Shown one piece after another: positions 25,334-33,644 of a stretch of 36,753 bases of DNA. The stretch spans positions 1-36,753 of the forward strand of contig JASCXY010000007.1 in assembly GCA_030012235.1 (NCBI GenBank). Direction: 5' to 3'. The first letter of the stretch is position 1; each line of letters starts with the position of its first letter. The DNA is from Balneolaceae bacterium ANBcel3 (GTDB lineage Bacteria > Bacteroidota > Rhodothermia > Balneolales > Natronogracilivirgulaceae). The position numbers were made by a program, and so were the translations under genes. The notes beneath the pieces were generated by a model. That model had not been told where the DNA came from and searched no databases. It saw only the letters and a list, made by a program, of their open reading frames with translations.

Positions 25334-26692
25334 ATGTCTATGACGCTTTCATTTGTTTTTTTCTTTCTTTTTGGGTTAACCACAGGCGGACTGGCGGTTT
25401 TTCTCTATCTTAGAACGGAGCTCCGCCGGCATACCGAAAAAATGGAGCATCTTGCATCAGAGCATCTTAGCCAAAGAGAGGAAATGTCACGCCTGGAGGA
25501 GCGAAACTCTTCACTCAACGACCGTATTAAACAGCTCGAATCAGATAAGAAATCTTTGGAAGAGGAAAGCCGAACGCAACTGGAGAAGCTCTCTGAAACG
25601 AAAACAACCAATACACACCTGGTTGAAAAGCTGGAGTCTTTTAAAGGAGAGGTGGAAGAGATCCAAACCGCATTTAAACACCAGTTTAAAGTGCTAGCCA
25701 ACGAAATTCTGGAGGAAAAAAGCAAACGTTTTACCGAGCAGAATAAAGTAAGCCTGGAACAGTTATTGAATCCGCTGGGCGAAAAAATCGTCACCTTTGA
25801 AAAAAAGGTGGAAGATACCTACAACAGCGATCTCCGTGACCGAATCTCTCTGAAAGAGCAAATTTCGCAATTGAGTGAACTCAATACCAAAATGTCAAAG
25901 GAGGCGGAAAACCTTACACGGGCATTAAAGGGAGAGTCCAAATCTCAGGGAAAATGGGGAGAGGTCATTCTGGAACGCATCCTTGAAAAATCCGGACTTC
26001 AAAAAAACAGAGAGTATCAGATTCAGGCTTCATTTTCGGGGGAAGGAAAGCGCCAGCAACCCGACGTGATCATTCACCTCCCCGATAACCGACATCTGGT
26101 GATTGACTCCAAAGTTTCGCTCACAGCATATGAACGGTTTGTTTCCATGGAGGATGAGGATAATCAAAAGAAAGCGTTGAAAGAACACATAGAGTCAACA
26201 CGCAGGCATATCCGTGAATTGTCGCAAAAAAACTACCATCAAATCTATGACATTAACAGCCCGGATTTCGTTTTGATGTTTTTACCTGTGGAACCGGCAT
26301 TCGGACTTGCCATACAGCATGAACCCGGGCTGTATAATGAAGCGTTTGATAAAAATATAGTGATGGTCTCCCCTTCCACCTTGTTGGCTACTCTGGCAAC
26401 CATCTCCAATATCTGGAAGCAGGAATACCAAAACCGAAATGCACTCGAAATAGCCGATGCAAGCGGACGCCTGTACGATAAGTTTGTAGGACTTGCTGAA
26501 GACCTTCTGAAGCTGGGAGATCGCATGAAACAAGCCAGCGACTCCTATGATAAAGCCATGAATAAATTGCAGACCGGTCACGGAAATTTGCTGAACAGAG
26601 TTGAGCATATCAGAAAGCTTGGTGCCAATGCTAATAAAAAGCTTCCGGCATCGCTAAAAGGAGAAGAGGACGAACTAAACACAGATCGTTAG
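25334..26692 (+). CDS. rmuC: DNA recombination protein RmuC
   Basis: A 452-residue RmuC protein. An N-terminal membrane helix (about 5-25) is followed by a long coiled coil (about 30-130) and the RmuC domain, with SQGKWGEVILERILEKSGL, QPDVIIHLPDNRHLVIDSKVSL and MFLPVEPAF as conserved blocks of its nuclease-like fold. In E. coli it limits inversions at short inverted repeats and has antiphage links; the exact activity is uncertain. Length is in the family range. It converges with the sensor kinase gene, overlapping it tail-to-tail by four bases. Confidence 0.93.
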   Translation: MSMTLSFVFFFLFGLTTGGLAVFLYLRTELRRHTEKMEHLASEHLSQREEMSRLEERNSSLNDRIKQLESDKKSLEEESRTQLEKLSETKTTNTHLVEKLESFKGEVEEIQTAFKHQFKVLANEILEEKSKRFTEQNKVSLEQLLNPLGEKIVTFEKKVEDTYNSDLRDRISLKEQISQLSELNTKMSKEAENLTRALKGESKSQGKWGEVILERILEKSGLQKNREYQIQASFSGEGKRQQPDVIIHLPDNRHLVIDSKVSLTAYERFVSMEDEDNQKKALKEHIESTRRHIRELSQKNYHQIYDINSPDFVLMFLPVEPAFGLAIQHEPGLYNEAFDKNIVMVSPSTLLATLATISNIWKQEYQNRNALEIADASGRLYDKFVGLAEDLLKLGDRMKQASDSYDKAMNKLQTGHGNLLNRVEHIRKLGANANKKLPASLKGEEDELNTDR

Positions 26693-29600
26693 GATCCACA
26701 TTTTGTCTTTCCTTCGGAAGAGCATGGGAGATGAACTCTGAATGTCGTTCCTTTCTTTTTTTCTGATTCCACCTCGATTTCAGCACCAATGATATCTATC
26801 AGGTTTTTAACGATGTACAGGCCCAGTCCGGTAGAACCTTCACCTCCGGTTGGCCGTGACGAGAGGGTCTGAAACTCCTTAAAAAGCAACTCCAGGTCTT
26901 CTTCCGAAAAACCTTGCCCATTATCCGATATCGTGATCGTCAAACGATCCTGATCACTGCAGCAAGCAGCCTCCAGGCGTATTTCTCCCCCTTTGGGAGT
27001 ATATTTACTGGCGTTTGTCAGGAGGTTTTCAATAATACTGCGAATTTTTTCCGGATCGGTTTTGACCGTACATCCTTTGGGGGTACGGATATCCAGTTTC
27101 TGTTCTTTGGACTGGAAAATGATCTGATATTCTTTTCCAATATTTTGCAGCAAGGAAGCAATGTCCAGATGCTCCATCTTAAGCTCCATTTCATTTCCGC
27201 TGATACGCTTAAAGTTCACCAAATCATCCAGAAGCCGCATCACCCGGTTTCCGGATGACCGGATGAGTACGGAATATTCGGCTACCGCCTCGGGATCTTC
27301 TTTTTCAGCTTCAAGCATGTCGGCATAACTGGTAATCACACCAACCGGATTTCTAAGATCGTGCGCGGCTATGCTCATGAAACGGGAGAGTACAATATTG
27401 GCTCGCTTTAGTTTTTCCTTTTCATTTTCAAGTTCAAAGGTACGTTCCGCCACGCTCAACTCAAGCTGAATATTCTTTGCACGCAAGTATGAAGTTCTCC
27501 ACTTGAGTAAAAGAGCTATCCCTATGGCCCCGCTCAAAATATATAATATCCAGGCAAACGGACTCCTGTACCAGGGGGCCATAATGGTCACTCTGATTTC
27601 ATCGGCTTCTCCCAATACATGAAAGTCGTTTCTTGATCGAACCTGAAAAACATATTCCCCTTCCCGAAGATTGGTATATTCCCTGAAATCAAGAGAACTC
27701 CAGGCCGACCACTCCTCTTCAAACCCTTTCAGCCGAACCTGGTACTGAAGTCCCTCCGGGTGATGAAAGCTGGTTGCAGAAAACTGAAAACGCAAACGAT
27801 TATCACTGAACGGCAGTATGATATGCTGGGCTTCTTGTCGATCCAAAATCCGTGAGGCAAGTGAAGATTGCTCAATCAGCAGGCGTTCTTCCGTTCCATA
27901 TATACTTCGGATAATCGTTCGGAATCCCGGTGATTGAACGGCCACCTCCGCCCGGTCATGGACATAGAGAAACTCGTCTCCGCCAATCCATACATTTTCC
28001 TGCGGATCAACATAGAAGTTGTACAAACTGAGAAAAAGGTTTCTGGGCAAGACATAAGAGTTTTCCGTCCAGTTGCCTTCTTCTTTAATCAGTCGGCTGA
28101 CATTCATTCTGTTATAAATCCACATTTCACGGCATTCACCGGGGAAGTCCACAAATAATCCGGCATCGGCCTTATCCGGATAAAACATGGCCTCCACTCG
28201 TTCTTCTCGTTTAAAAATCGTATCCGGAAGGTATTCTTCCTCATGAATCCGCTGATAGGATTCATCCAGTACGAAAAGCCCCTGGTTGCTGGCAATACCT
28301 ATCCTATCTCCACATAGTGAAGAAATAAAGTGACCCCTTGTAGTTACGGGGGTATGCTCTTCTTCAGTAAAGACATAGAGGGGGGCATCTGACCGATGAG
28401 GGTCGTCACGAACATCCAGCCGTCCTATGGAATCAAAACGGTCTCCCAGCCATAAATAGCCCAGATTATCCTCTTTCAATGACCGAATATCCATGCTTCC
28501 CAGGGGAATCATAGTCACCGTAAAGGCTTCTTCATACCTGTTGTTATTAAATAAATCAGGGTTAACGGTAACAACAAGTACACCACGGTCTCCACCTGCA
28601 AAGAAGGTATTTGGATGAAAACGAGACTTGATGAGGCTAAAGAAGGATGATCGCTGTTCGGAGTCCGGGATAACCCTGGGCCGCTGTCCCTCGCTGATGT
28701 AATACAGATATTCTCTGAGGCCTGCGACAATAAATCCTTCTTTGGTACTTTCAATCACCTCATTTATCGCAATGAAATCCCATGTCTGCCCGTCTTCTGA
28801 TCCGTATACACGACGAAAATGACTTCTGGGAAGAATCTGATCATACGAAGTAAATTCATCTGAATTTTCTGACAACGTGGTTTTTTCCAGATAATAAAGC
28901 CCATTACTGGTTCCGGCATAAAGTGTCCCATTATAATGCTTTACACTCAGTATACTACCCGGCAGCCCTCCTTCCTGATTCCAGTACCTGGAAGGATTTC
29001 CAAAGTCAAATCGGGTCAAGCCGTTATTGGTTAAAGCCCATAAACCGCCTTCCATGTCTTCTCCCACGTTCAGAACCATATTGGTTCTCAGACCTTCCTG
29101 AACTGTAATTTGCTCTTCAAGACGCCCCTCTGGGCTCATGACCAATACCCCGCCATTGATGGTTGCAATGGCGACATTCCCGTTTTGCATTAACATTGCA
29201 CGATAAAATATTACATCCTGAATAAACGGATCCAGATCGGTTTCTATATTTTCGAATCGAACATCTGAGATCGTTTCACCAAATTCGAAGCGGTAAAACC
29301 CATGATTCTGAAAACCAGCAATTACCGTGTTTTCATCCATCGGAGCAAACAAAAAAACCGCACTCAGGGTATTTGTTTCTTCAAGTATGACCACCGCCTC
29401 TTCGCCTTCTATCGTCATGAGCCCTTTGCTGCCATGAAAAACAAGAGGCTTTCCCCTGAATGAAAAAAGCCGTCCGAACCGTTGGTTCTCTCCTGCATGC
29501 CAGGCTGTAACCGACTCATAATCCCATCGGTAAAGTGCTTCATAGGTTCTGAAATAGACTCCGTCGTCTGCCACAGCAGCGTCCCATATATTGCCTGCTT

Positions 29601-29997
29601 CCAACGTATCCGGGAGAGTTTCTATCAAGCTCTTGTACATAAAGCTGCCCAGGGAATCAACGGTTATTTTTCCAAACTCTCCCACCCCGAAGGCATATAT
29701 ATTTCCATCCTCTCCGGCCACCAGGCTTCGTGCCGGCCGCTCCCTGTCCAATAGCACTTTTGACCACCTTGAGCCGTCATATATCAAAACCCCTCCACTG
29801 TTAGCAATGTAGATCAGCCCGTCGTCATCCTGATAAAAAGACCAGTTTTGAGGAGTAGATTTATAATCGTTACCTGTAAAATTGTAGTGAAAAGGAAATC
29901 CACCCGTTGTTTTTGCACAAATGGGGTGTGCCGTTATGAGACAAAGAAGAAGTACTTTGATCAGGCTGACAAATGTGAAAACTCTTAAATGTGCCAC
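26689..29997 (-). CDS. Propeller-sensor histidine kinase, orphan
   Basis: A 1102-residue membrane kinase. After a signal segment come two-component-regulator beta-propeller repeats (about 30-690; for example IYIANSGGVLIYDGSRW and LWALTNNGLTRFDFG), then a Y_Y_Y-like domain (YQVRLKGFEEEWSAW, YTNLREGEYVFQVR), a transmembrane helix (about 813-832), HisKA with His879 (AAHDLRNP) and an HATPase domain (ENLLTNASKYTP, SDNGQGF, STGLGLYIV). It lacks the receiver and AraC-type HTH of hybrid HTCS regulators that usually carry this sensor, and no response regulator lies nearby. The start is a GTG at 29997; no in-frame ATG is close. Confidence 0.9.
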   Translation of the reverse strand: MAHLRVFTFVSLIKVLLLCLITAHPICAKTTGGFPFHYNFTGNDYKSTPQNWSFYQDDDGLIYIANSGGVLIYDGSRWSKVLLDRERPARSLVAGEDGNIYAFGVGEFGKITVDSLGSFMYKSLIETLPDTLEAGNIWDAAVADDGVYFRTYEALYRWDYESVTAWHAGENQRFGRLFSFRGKPLVFHGSKGLMTIEGEEAVVILEETNTLSAVFLFAPMDENTVIAGFQNHGFYRFEFGETISDVRFENIETDLDPFIQDVIFYRAMLMQNGNVAIATINGGVLVMSPEGRLEEQITVQEGLRTNMVLNVGEDMEGGLWALTNNGLTRFDFGNPSRYWNQEGGLPGSILSVKHYNGTLYAGTSNGLYYLEKTTLSENSDEFTSYDQILPRSHFRRVYGSEDGQTWDFIAINEVIESTKEGFIVAGLREYLYYISEGQRPRVIPDSEQRSSFFSLIKSRFHPNTFFAGGDRGVLVVTVNPDLFNNNRYEEAFTVTMIPLGSMDIRSLKEDNLGYLWLGDRFDSIGRLDVRDDPHRSDAPLYVFTEEEHTPVTTRGHFISSLCGDRIGIASNQGLFVLDESYQRIHEEEYLPDTIFKREERVEAMFYPDKADAGLFVDFPGECREMWIYNRMNVSRLIKEEGNWTENSYVLPRNLFLSLYNFYVDPQENVWIGGDEFLYVHDRAEVAVQSPGFRTIIRSIYGTEERLLIEQSSLASRILDRQEAQHIILPFSDNRLRFQFSATSFHHPEGLQYQVRLKGFEEEWSAWSSLDFREYTNLREGEYVFQVRSRNDFHVLGEADEIRVTIMAPWYRSPFAWILYILSGAIGIALLLKWRTSYLRAKNIQLELSVAERTFELENEKEKLKRANIVLSRFMSIAAHDLRNPVGVITSYADMLEAEKEDPEAVAEYSVLIRSSGNRVMRLLDDLVNFKRISGNEMELKMEHLDIASLLQNIGKEYQIIFQSKEQKLDIRTPKGCTVKTDPEKIRSIIENLLTNASKYTPKGGEIRLEAACCSDQDRLTITISDNGQGFSEEDLELLFKEFQTLSSRPTGGEGSTGLGLYIVKNLIDIIGAEIEVESEKKKGTTFRVHLPCSSEGKTKCGS

Positions 29998-30146
29998 TAA
30001 ACAAATGGTTGTTATTTCCTATTCTTAATATGCTTTATCACAAAAAGCTTACATTCTAATAAATGTAGTTTAATTCACAGAATGATAAAAGATTTTAAAT
30101 TTTATTTATACCCCCCAAAGATAATGGTGCATTTTATGAATGTATC

Positions 30147-30186
30147 CTTTTTGAAATGCGTGGATACCGGCATACATTTCAAAAAG
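30147..30186. promoter_or_regulatory. Perfect 12-bp inverted repeat in the kinase/unknown-gene divergent spacer
   Basis: CTTTTTGAAATG (30147-30158) is the exact reverse complement of 30175-30186, with 16 bases between. It sits 150 bp upstream of the kinase start and 35 bp before the small gene at 30221. There is no T-run after it. A regulator-binding site is the likeliest reading; a transcript hairpin is the alternative. Confidence 0.4.
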
Positions 30187-30220
30187 AATAACGTGTAGAA
30201 TGGACTGAAAAATAGTGTAT

Positions 30221-30457
30221 ATGAGACGTATTATTATCGATATTGAAATCCAGAATACTATCGAAATCATCAGGAAGCAAAAAGGACGTTTTACGGCGTT
30301 TATGGCGCGGCTTTTTGTAAAAGAAGAAACTCTCAGAAAAGAAGTGGAAGACCGGATTCTGGATGAAATTCAGAAAACCATTGCTAAAAACCTTGAAATC
30401 CGGTTACACCAGGAAGGAATTAAGGCCAACCTGAAGATTCGGAAAGAGAATAGATAA
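30221..30457 (+). CDS. Small basic protein of unknown function
   Basis: A 78-residue, largely helical, Lys/Glu/Arg-rich protein with a repeated amphipathic pattern (EIQNTIEIIRKQKG, RKEVEDRILDEIQKTIAKNLEIRLHQEG). I prefer the ATG at 30221 over the GTG at 30215. It is followed directly by a rho-independent terminator, which supports it being a real, single-gene transcript. No family was recognised and there is no membrane segment or cysteine. A nucleic-acid or protein-binding role is possible. Confidence 0.6.
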   Translation: MRRIIIDIEIQNTIEIIRKQKGRFTAFMARLFVKEETLRKEVEDRILDEIQKTIAKNLEIRLHQEGIKANLKIRKENR

Positions 30458-30462
30458 AAAAC

Positions 30463-30498
30463 CGGGTGTATACGGCCTCATGATACACCCGTTTTCTT
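30463..30498 (+). terminator. Rho-independent terminator after the small basic protein gene
   Basis: CGGGTGTAT (30463-30471) pairs with ATACACCCG (30483-30491) around an eleven-base loop, followed by TTTTCTTC. It begins five bases after the stop of the upstream gene. Confidence 0.82.
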
Positions 30499-30610
30499 CA
30501 TTTTAATGAACGGCCCGTATTGGCCAAATCTGCTGCCATCCAATACAAACTCTGGCCTTAAACATGTCTTTTTGTTTATAACGGCCGTTTTTTCCCCTAT
30601 GATGGTTTTA

Positions 30611-32608
30611 TCAGCGGACAAATATACTCGTTTCAGTGTGTTCAATAAACCAGTCAACGACCCGGTTCATGAAATCCAGCTGATGAGCACGTTCAATTAA
30701 TCCGTGAGGCTGCCTCGGATACAACACCAACTCCGAAGGAATATCATTCAGCCGTAAAAACTGATACAACTGAATGGATTGTTCCGGATGAACCCGTTCG
30801 TCGGCTAATCCGTGCGCAACCAAAAGAGGGGTTTTGGCATATTCAAGACGGGCAACCGGAGATCGTTCCCAGACCAGTCCCGGATTCTCAAACCACCAGA
30901 GATCCCAATGGGTAATGGACATCTCATTGGGAATGTCCGTTGTTCCCATAAACGAAATCCAATTGGATAACCCTGCAAAGGTAGCTGCTGCAGCAAAGCG
31001 GTTGGTATGTCTTGTTGCTGCCCACGCCGAAAAGTAGCCACCATAGGAAGTCCCCGACATACCCACTCTGCCGGGATCTACGAGCCCCTGATGCGCCAGG
31101 TAATCAATTCCATGAATGACATCTTCGAATTCTTTGCCCCCTAGATCCCTGTGATTTGCCATGGTAAACCAGGAACCCCGGCCTCCACTGCCTCTGTAAT
31201 TCGGCTTAAGAACTGCAAACCCATGGCTGGCGAAAACTTGCGCGGGATACAATGCCCGCGTATTCCATCCATCCAGGCTCACTCCTTCGGGTCCGCCGTG
31301 GGGCAAGATGGCAAGCGGATAGGCTTTCTCTTCATCATAATCTACAGGATAGGTTAAAACCCCCTCGATGACCGTACCATCAGGACCAAACCACTCAATG
31401 GTTTCCTGTCTTCCCAGCACGATATCTCTCAGCCAGGGGTTATGGTTCGTAATCCGATTCCAACGTGGACCGGGTAACGTACCGGTATATACTTCTGCCG
31501 GATGATCTCTCCGATGTACCGCAGCCGCAAAAAAGGATCCGGAAGCATCGAAACTGACCGATCTGAAAATTTCTCTTTCACCTCCGCCAAGAGGAACCGC
31601 TTCTCCTCCGGCAGCAGGAATCTCGCGCAAACGGGTTACCGTCCCTTCAACGGCAACAAACCGCAGCGTTTCGTTATCATACCACTCAATCCACTCCGGA
31701 GTTCCTTCATAACCCTCCGGGGTAATATCCTCAGCGGTATAGGCTCCTGTCCGGGTCACATACAAACGTTGAGGAAGCGGATCATTGATGGCTTTGGCAG
31801 CAAGAAAGGCAAATCGATTGCCATCCGGCGACCAACGCATAGGCCCGACTTTACCCTGGCTCTCGGCCAGTAAATCAAGACTGTTATCGTCAAGCCGAAG
31901 CCTCATTATTTCACTGAACATCATTTCATCATCGATTCCCGTACCATAGGTCATGCGAACCGCCAGCTGATGATTATCCGGGGCCCAGGCAAAGTCCCAT
32001 ACCATCATATCCTCCGGTGTCACCACCCGGGATTCTTCCCCTTTTTGAATCCAAAGACGGGTAAACCGCTCATTTTCTCCGGATACAATCATATCAAAAC
32101 CGCGTTCCTGCCGTTCTTCAACCTCAGGAGAAACCGCATCAGTCATGGTGTACGCAATGTGAGAAGCATCCCTGGAAAAAGCATAGGCACGAACACCTTC
32201 CGGTGCATCGGTATGCCGGGTAAGGTCACCGCCGGAGTAATCCAGAGAATACACCTGCGTTTTGTCATGGTGTTCTTCAGAGCGCATCAAAAATGCAACC
32301 CGATCGGTTCCCGGTATCCACGAAACAGAAGAAACACGGTTTGATGTGTCTACTACAACAGTATCCTTACCGTTATCAACGGTTAAAACCCTGAGTTCTG
32401 TGTACCCGGGACCCACAGGATCTTCTTCGCTCCTTGGTATAAACAATGTATAGGCAATGTGGCTTCCCCGCTCATTAATTTCCACGTTTCCGGCCTGACG
32501 GAGGTTAACAACATCTTCTGCATATAATTGAGCCTGGACCGACTCTATGGAAATGAACAAAAAGGATACAACGATCCCACTTAGAAAAAGAATGGCTTTC
32601 GATTTCAT
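30611..32608 (-). CDS. S9-family prolyl oligopeptidase-type peptidase, secreted
   Basis: A 665-residue serine peptidase with a Sec signal (MKSKAILFLSGIVVSFLF, cleavage near VQA at 26), an N-terminal propeller of WD/PD40-like blades (SWIPGTDRVAF, RWSPDGNRFAF) and a C-terminal alpha/beta-hydrolase domain. The catalytic triad reads Ser521 (GTSYGGYFSAW), Asp603 (GLADERVHPEQS) and His635 (RQPHG). It resembles dipeptidyl-peptidase/acylaminoacyl-peptidase S9C enzymes that trim peptides. All residues are intact. It stands alone with a 33-bp gap after the msrA end. Confidence 0.9.
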   Translation of the reverse strand: MKSKAILFLSGIVVSFLFISIESVQAQLYAEDVVNLRQAGNVEINERGSHIAYTLFIPRSEEDPVGPGYTELRVLTVDNGKDTVVVDTSNRVSSVSWIPGTDRVAFLMRSEEHHDKTQVYSLDYSGGDLTRHTDAPEGVRAYAFSRDASHIAYTMTDAVSPEVEERQERGFDMIVSGENERFTRLWIQKGEESRVVTPEDMMVWDFAWAPDNHQLAVRMTYGTGIDDEMMFSEIMRLRLDDNSLDLLAESQGKVGPMRWSPDGNRFAFLAAKAINDPLPQRLYVTRTGAYTAEDITPEGYEGTPEWIEWYDNETLRFVAVEGTVTRLREIPAAGGEAVPLGGGEREIFRSVSFDASGSFFAAAVHRRDHPAEVYTGTLPGPRWNRITNHNPWLRDIVLGRQETIEWFGPDGTVIEGVLTYPVDYDEEKAYPLAILPHGGPEGVSLDGWNTRALYPAQVFASHGFAVLKPNYRGSGGRGSWFTMANHRDLGGKEFEDVIHGIDYLAHQGLVDPGRVGMSGTSYGGYFSAWAATRHTNRFAAAATFAGLSNWISFMGTTDIPNEMSITHWDLWWFENPGLVWERSPVARLEYAKTPLLVAHGLADERVHPEQSIQLYQFLRLNDIPSELVLYPRQPHGLIERAHQLDFMNRVVDWFIEHTETSIFVR

Positions 32609-32641
32609 AATTCACCTGACTGAAATAATGAATGTGATGGA

Positions 32642-33181
32642 CTACTTGAGCTTATCCTGAAACAGGTCTTTAAGCTTTTCAATTTTCGGTTGAATGACCA
32701 CCTGACAAAAACCTTGTTCCGGGTTCTTGTTAAAATAATCATGATGATATTCTTCCGCTTCATAAAAAGCTTCCAATGGAACAATCTGCGTCACAATCGG
32801 TGCATCAAAGATCCTGGCTTTTTCCAGCTTCTCTTTGAAGTATTCCGACGATGCACGCTGTTCTTCATCATTATAGAATATTACAGAACGATACTGGGGT
32901 CCAACATCGGCACCCTGCCGGTCGGGGGTCGTCGGATCATGGGTCTGCCAGAACACCGACAACAGTTCTTCAAATGTGATCTGTTGCGGGTCATACTGAA
33001 TGCGAACGACTTCGGCGTGCCCGGTCTCCCCTGTACAGACAACACGGTACGACGCTTCGTCTTTTTTTCCGCCTGAGTAACCGGGAACCACCGACAGGAC
33101 TCCCTTAATCCTCTGAAAAACAGCCTCCACACACCAAAAACAACCGGCTCCAAAAACCACCTGTTTGGCCTGATCAGACAT
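32642..33181 (-). CDS. msrA: Peptide methionine-S-sulfoxide reductase
   Basis: A 179-residue MsrA reducing the S-epimer of methionine sulfoxide in proteins, with thioredoxin as usual donor. GAGCFWC at 11-17 contains catalytic Cys14; VVPGYSGG, GHAEVVRIQYDP and EEYHHDYFNKNP are conserved. A later cysteine in GFCQVVI is the likely resolving residue. The start at 33181 is chosen because GGAGG lies about seven bases upstream, inside the end of the previous gene; a longer frame from 33211 would overlap that gene. It is co-transcribed with the unknown 111-residue protein. Confidence 0.95.
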   Translation of the reverse strand: MSDQAKQVVFGAGCFWCVEAVFQRIKGVLSVVPGYSGGKKDEASYRVVCTGETGHAEVVRIQYDPQQITFEELLSVFWQTHDPTTPDRQGADVGPQYRSVIFYNDEEQRASSEYFKEKLEKARIFDAPIVTQIVPLEAFYEAEEYHHDYFNKNPEQGFCQVVIQPKIEKLKDLFQDKLK

Positions 33182-33182
33182 A

Positions 33183-33518
33183 TTACGCCTCCGGAGTATC
33201 GCTGTTTCCAATTTTAAACTGATTTGAAAAGGAGGTCTTCAATTCCTCAAGATCATTTTCCGTAATCAGGTCACCCAGGTTTTCAATCCCGTTTTTCAGT
33301 ACCAGGTTAAAAATCATACGATTAAAGATCATCTGGTGCGCCATGGATGTAATTTGCATCACATGCTCTTGTCCCAGTTGCTGATTCGCCAGCTTTAGCT
33401 TATTAAAAATCGGCTCTACAACCGTATGTGCCAATTGTGCCAGCTGCTTCTCAAGCTCCTGGGCTTTTTCATTTTTCTTGCTGGTTATTTCGTTTCCGTC
33501 CTGATCTACTAACTTCAT
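33183..33518 (-). CDS. Helical protein of unknown function, coupled to msrA
   Basis: A 111-residue, mostly helical, soluble protein. It opens MKLVDQDGNEIT, then a Lys/Glu-rich coiled-coil-like stretch (about 15-50) and a Met-rich segment (MQITSMAHQMIFNRMIFN at about 54-71). Its stop is one base before the msrA ATG, and its last codons carry the msrA ribosome binding site, so the two are translated together. Several methionines next to a methionine sulfoxide reductase are suggestive but may be coincidence. No family was recognised. Confidence 0.65.
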   Translation of the reverse strand: MKLVDQDGNEITSKKNEKAQELEKQLAQLAHTVVEPIFNKLKLANQQLGQEHVMQITSMAHQMIFNRMIFNLVLKNGIENLGDLITENDLEELKTSFSNQFKIGNSDTPEA

Positions 33519-33578
33519 ATAGAGTATACTTATTTAATTTCAGCAAATAACCGGGCCGAATAGCTCCTGTTATAGCCG

Positions 33579-33594
33579 GCAGATACATATCTGC
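33579..33594. promoter_or_regulatory. 16-bp palindrome upstream of the unknown-protein/msrA operon
   Basis: GCAGATA, CA, TATCTGC is a perfect inverted repeat, about 60 bp upstream of the start at 33518 and 50 bp after the end of the DPP4-like gene. Size and symmetry suit a dimeric repressor site. No T-run follows. Confidence 0.35.
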
Positions 33595-33644
33595 ATATTG
33601 GTTTACTTCTTGAACAATGTTTTTTTTCCTGTCATCGTTCACGT

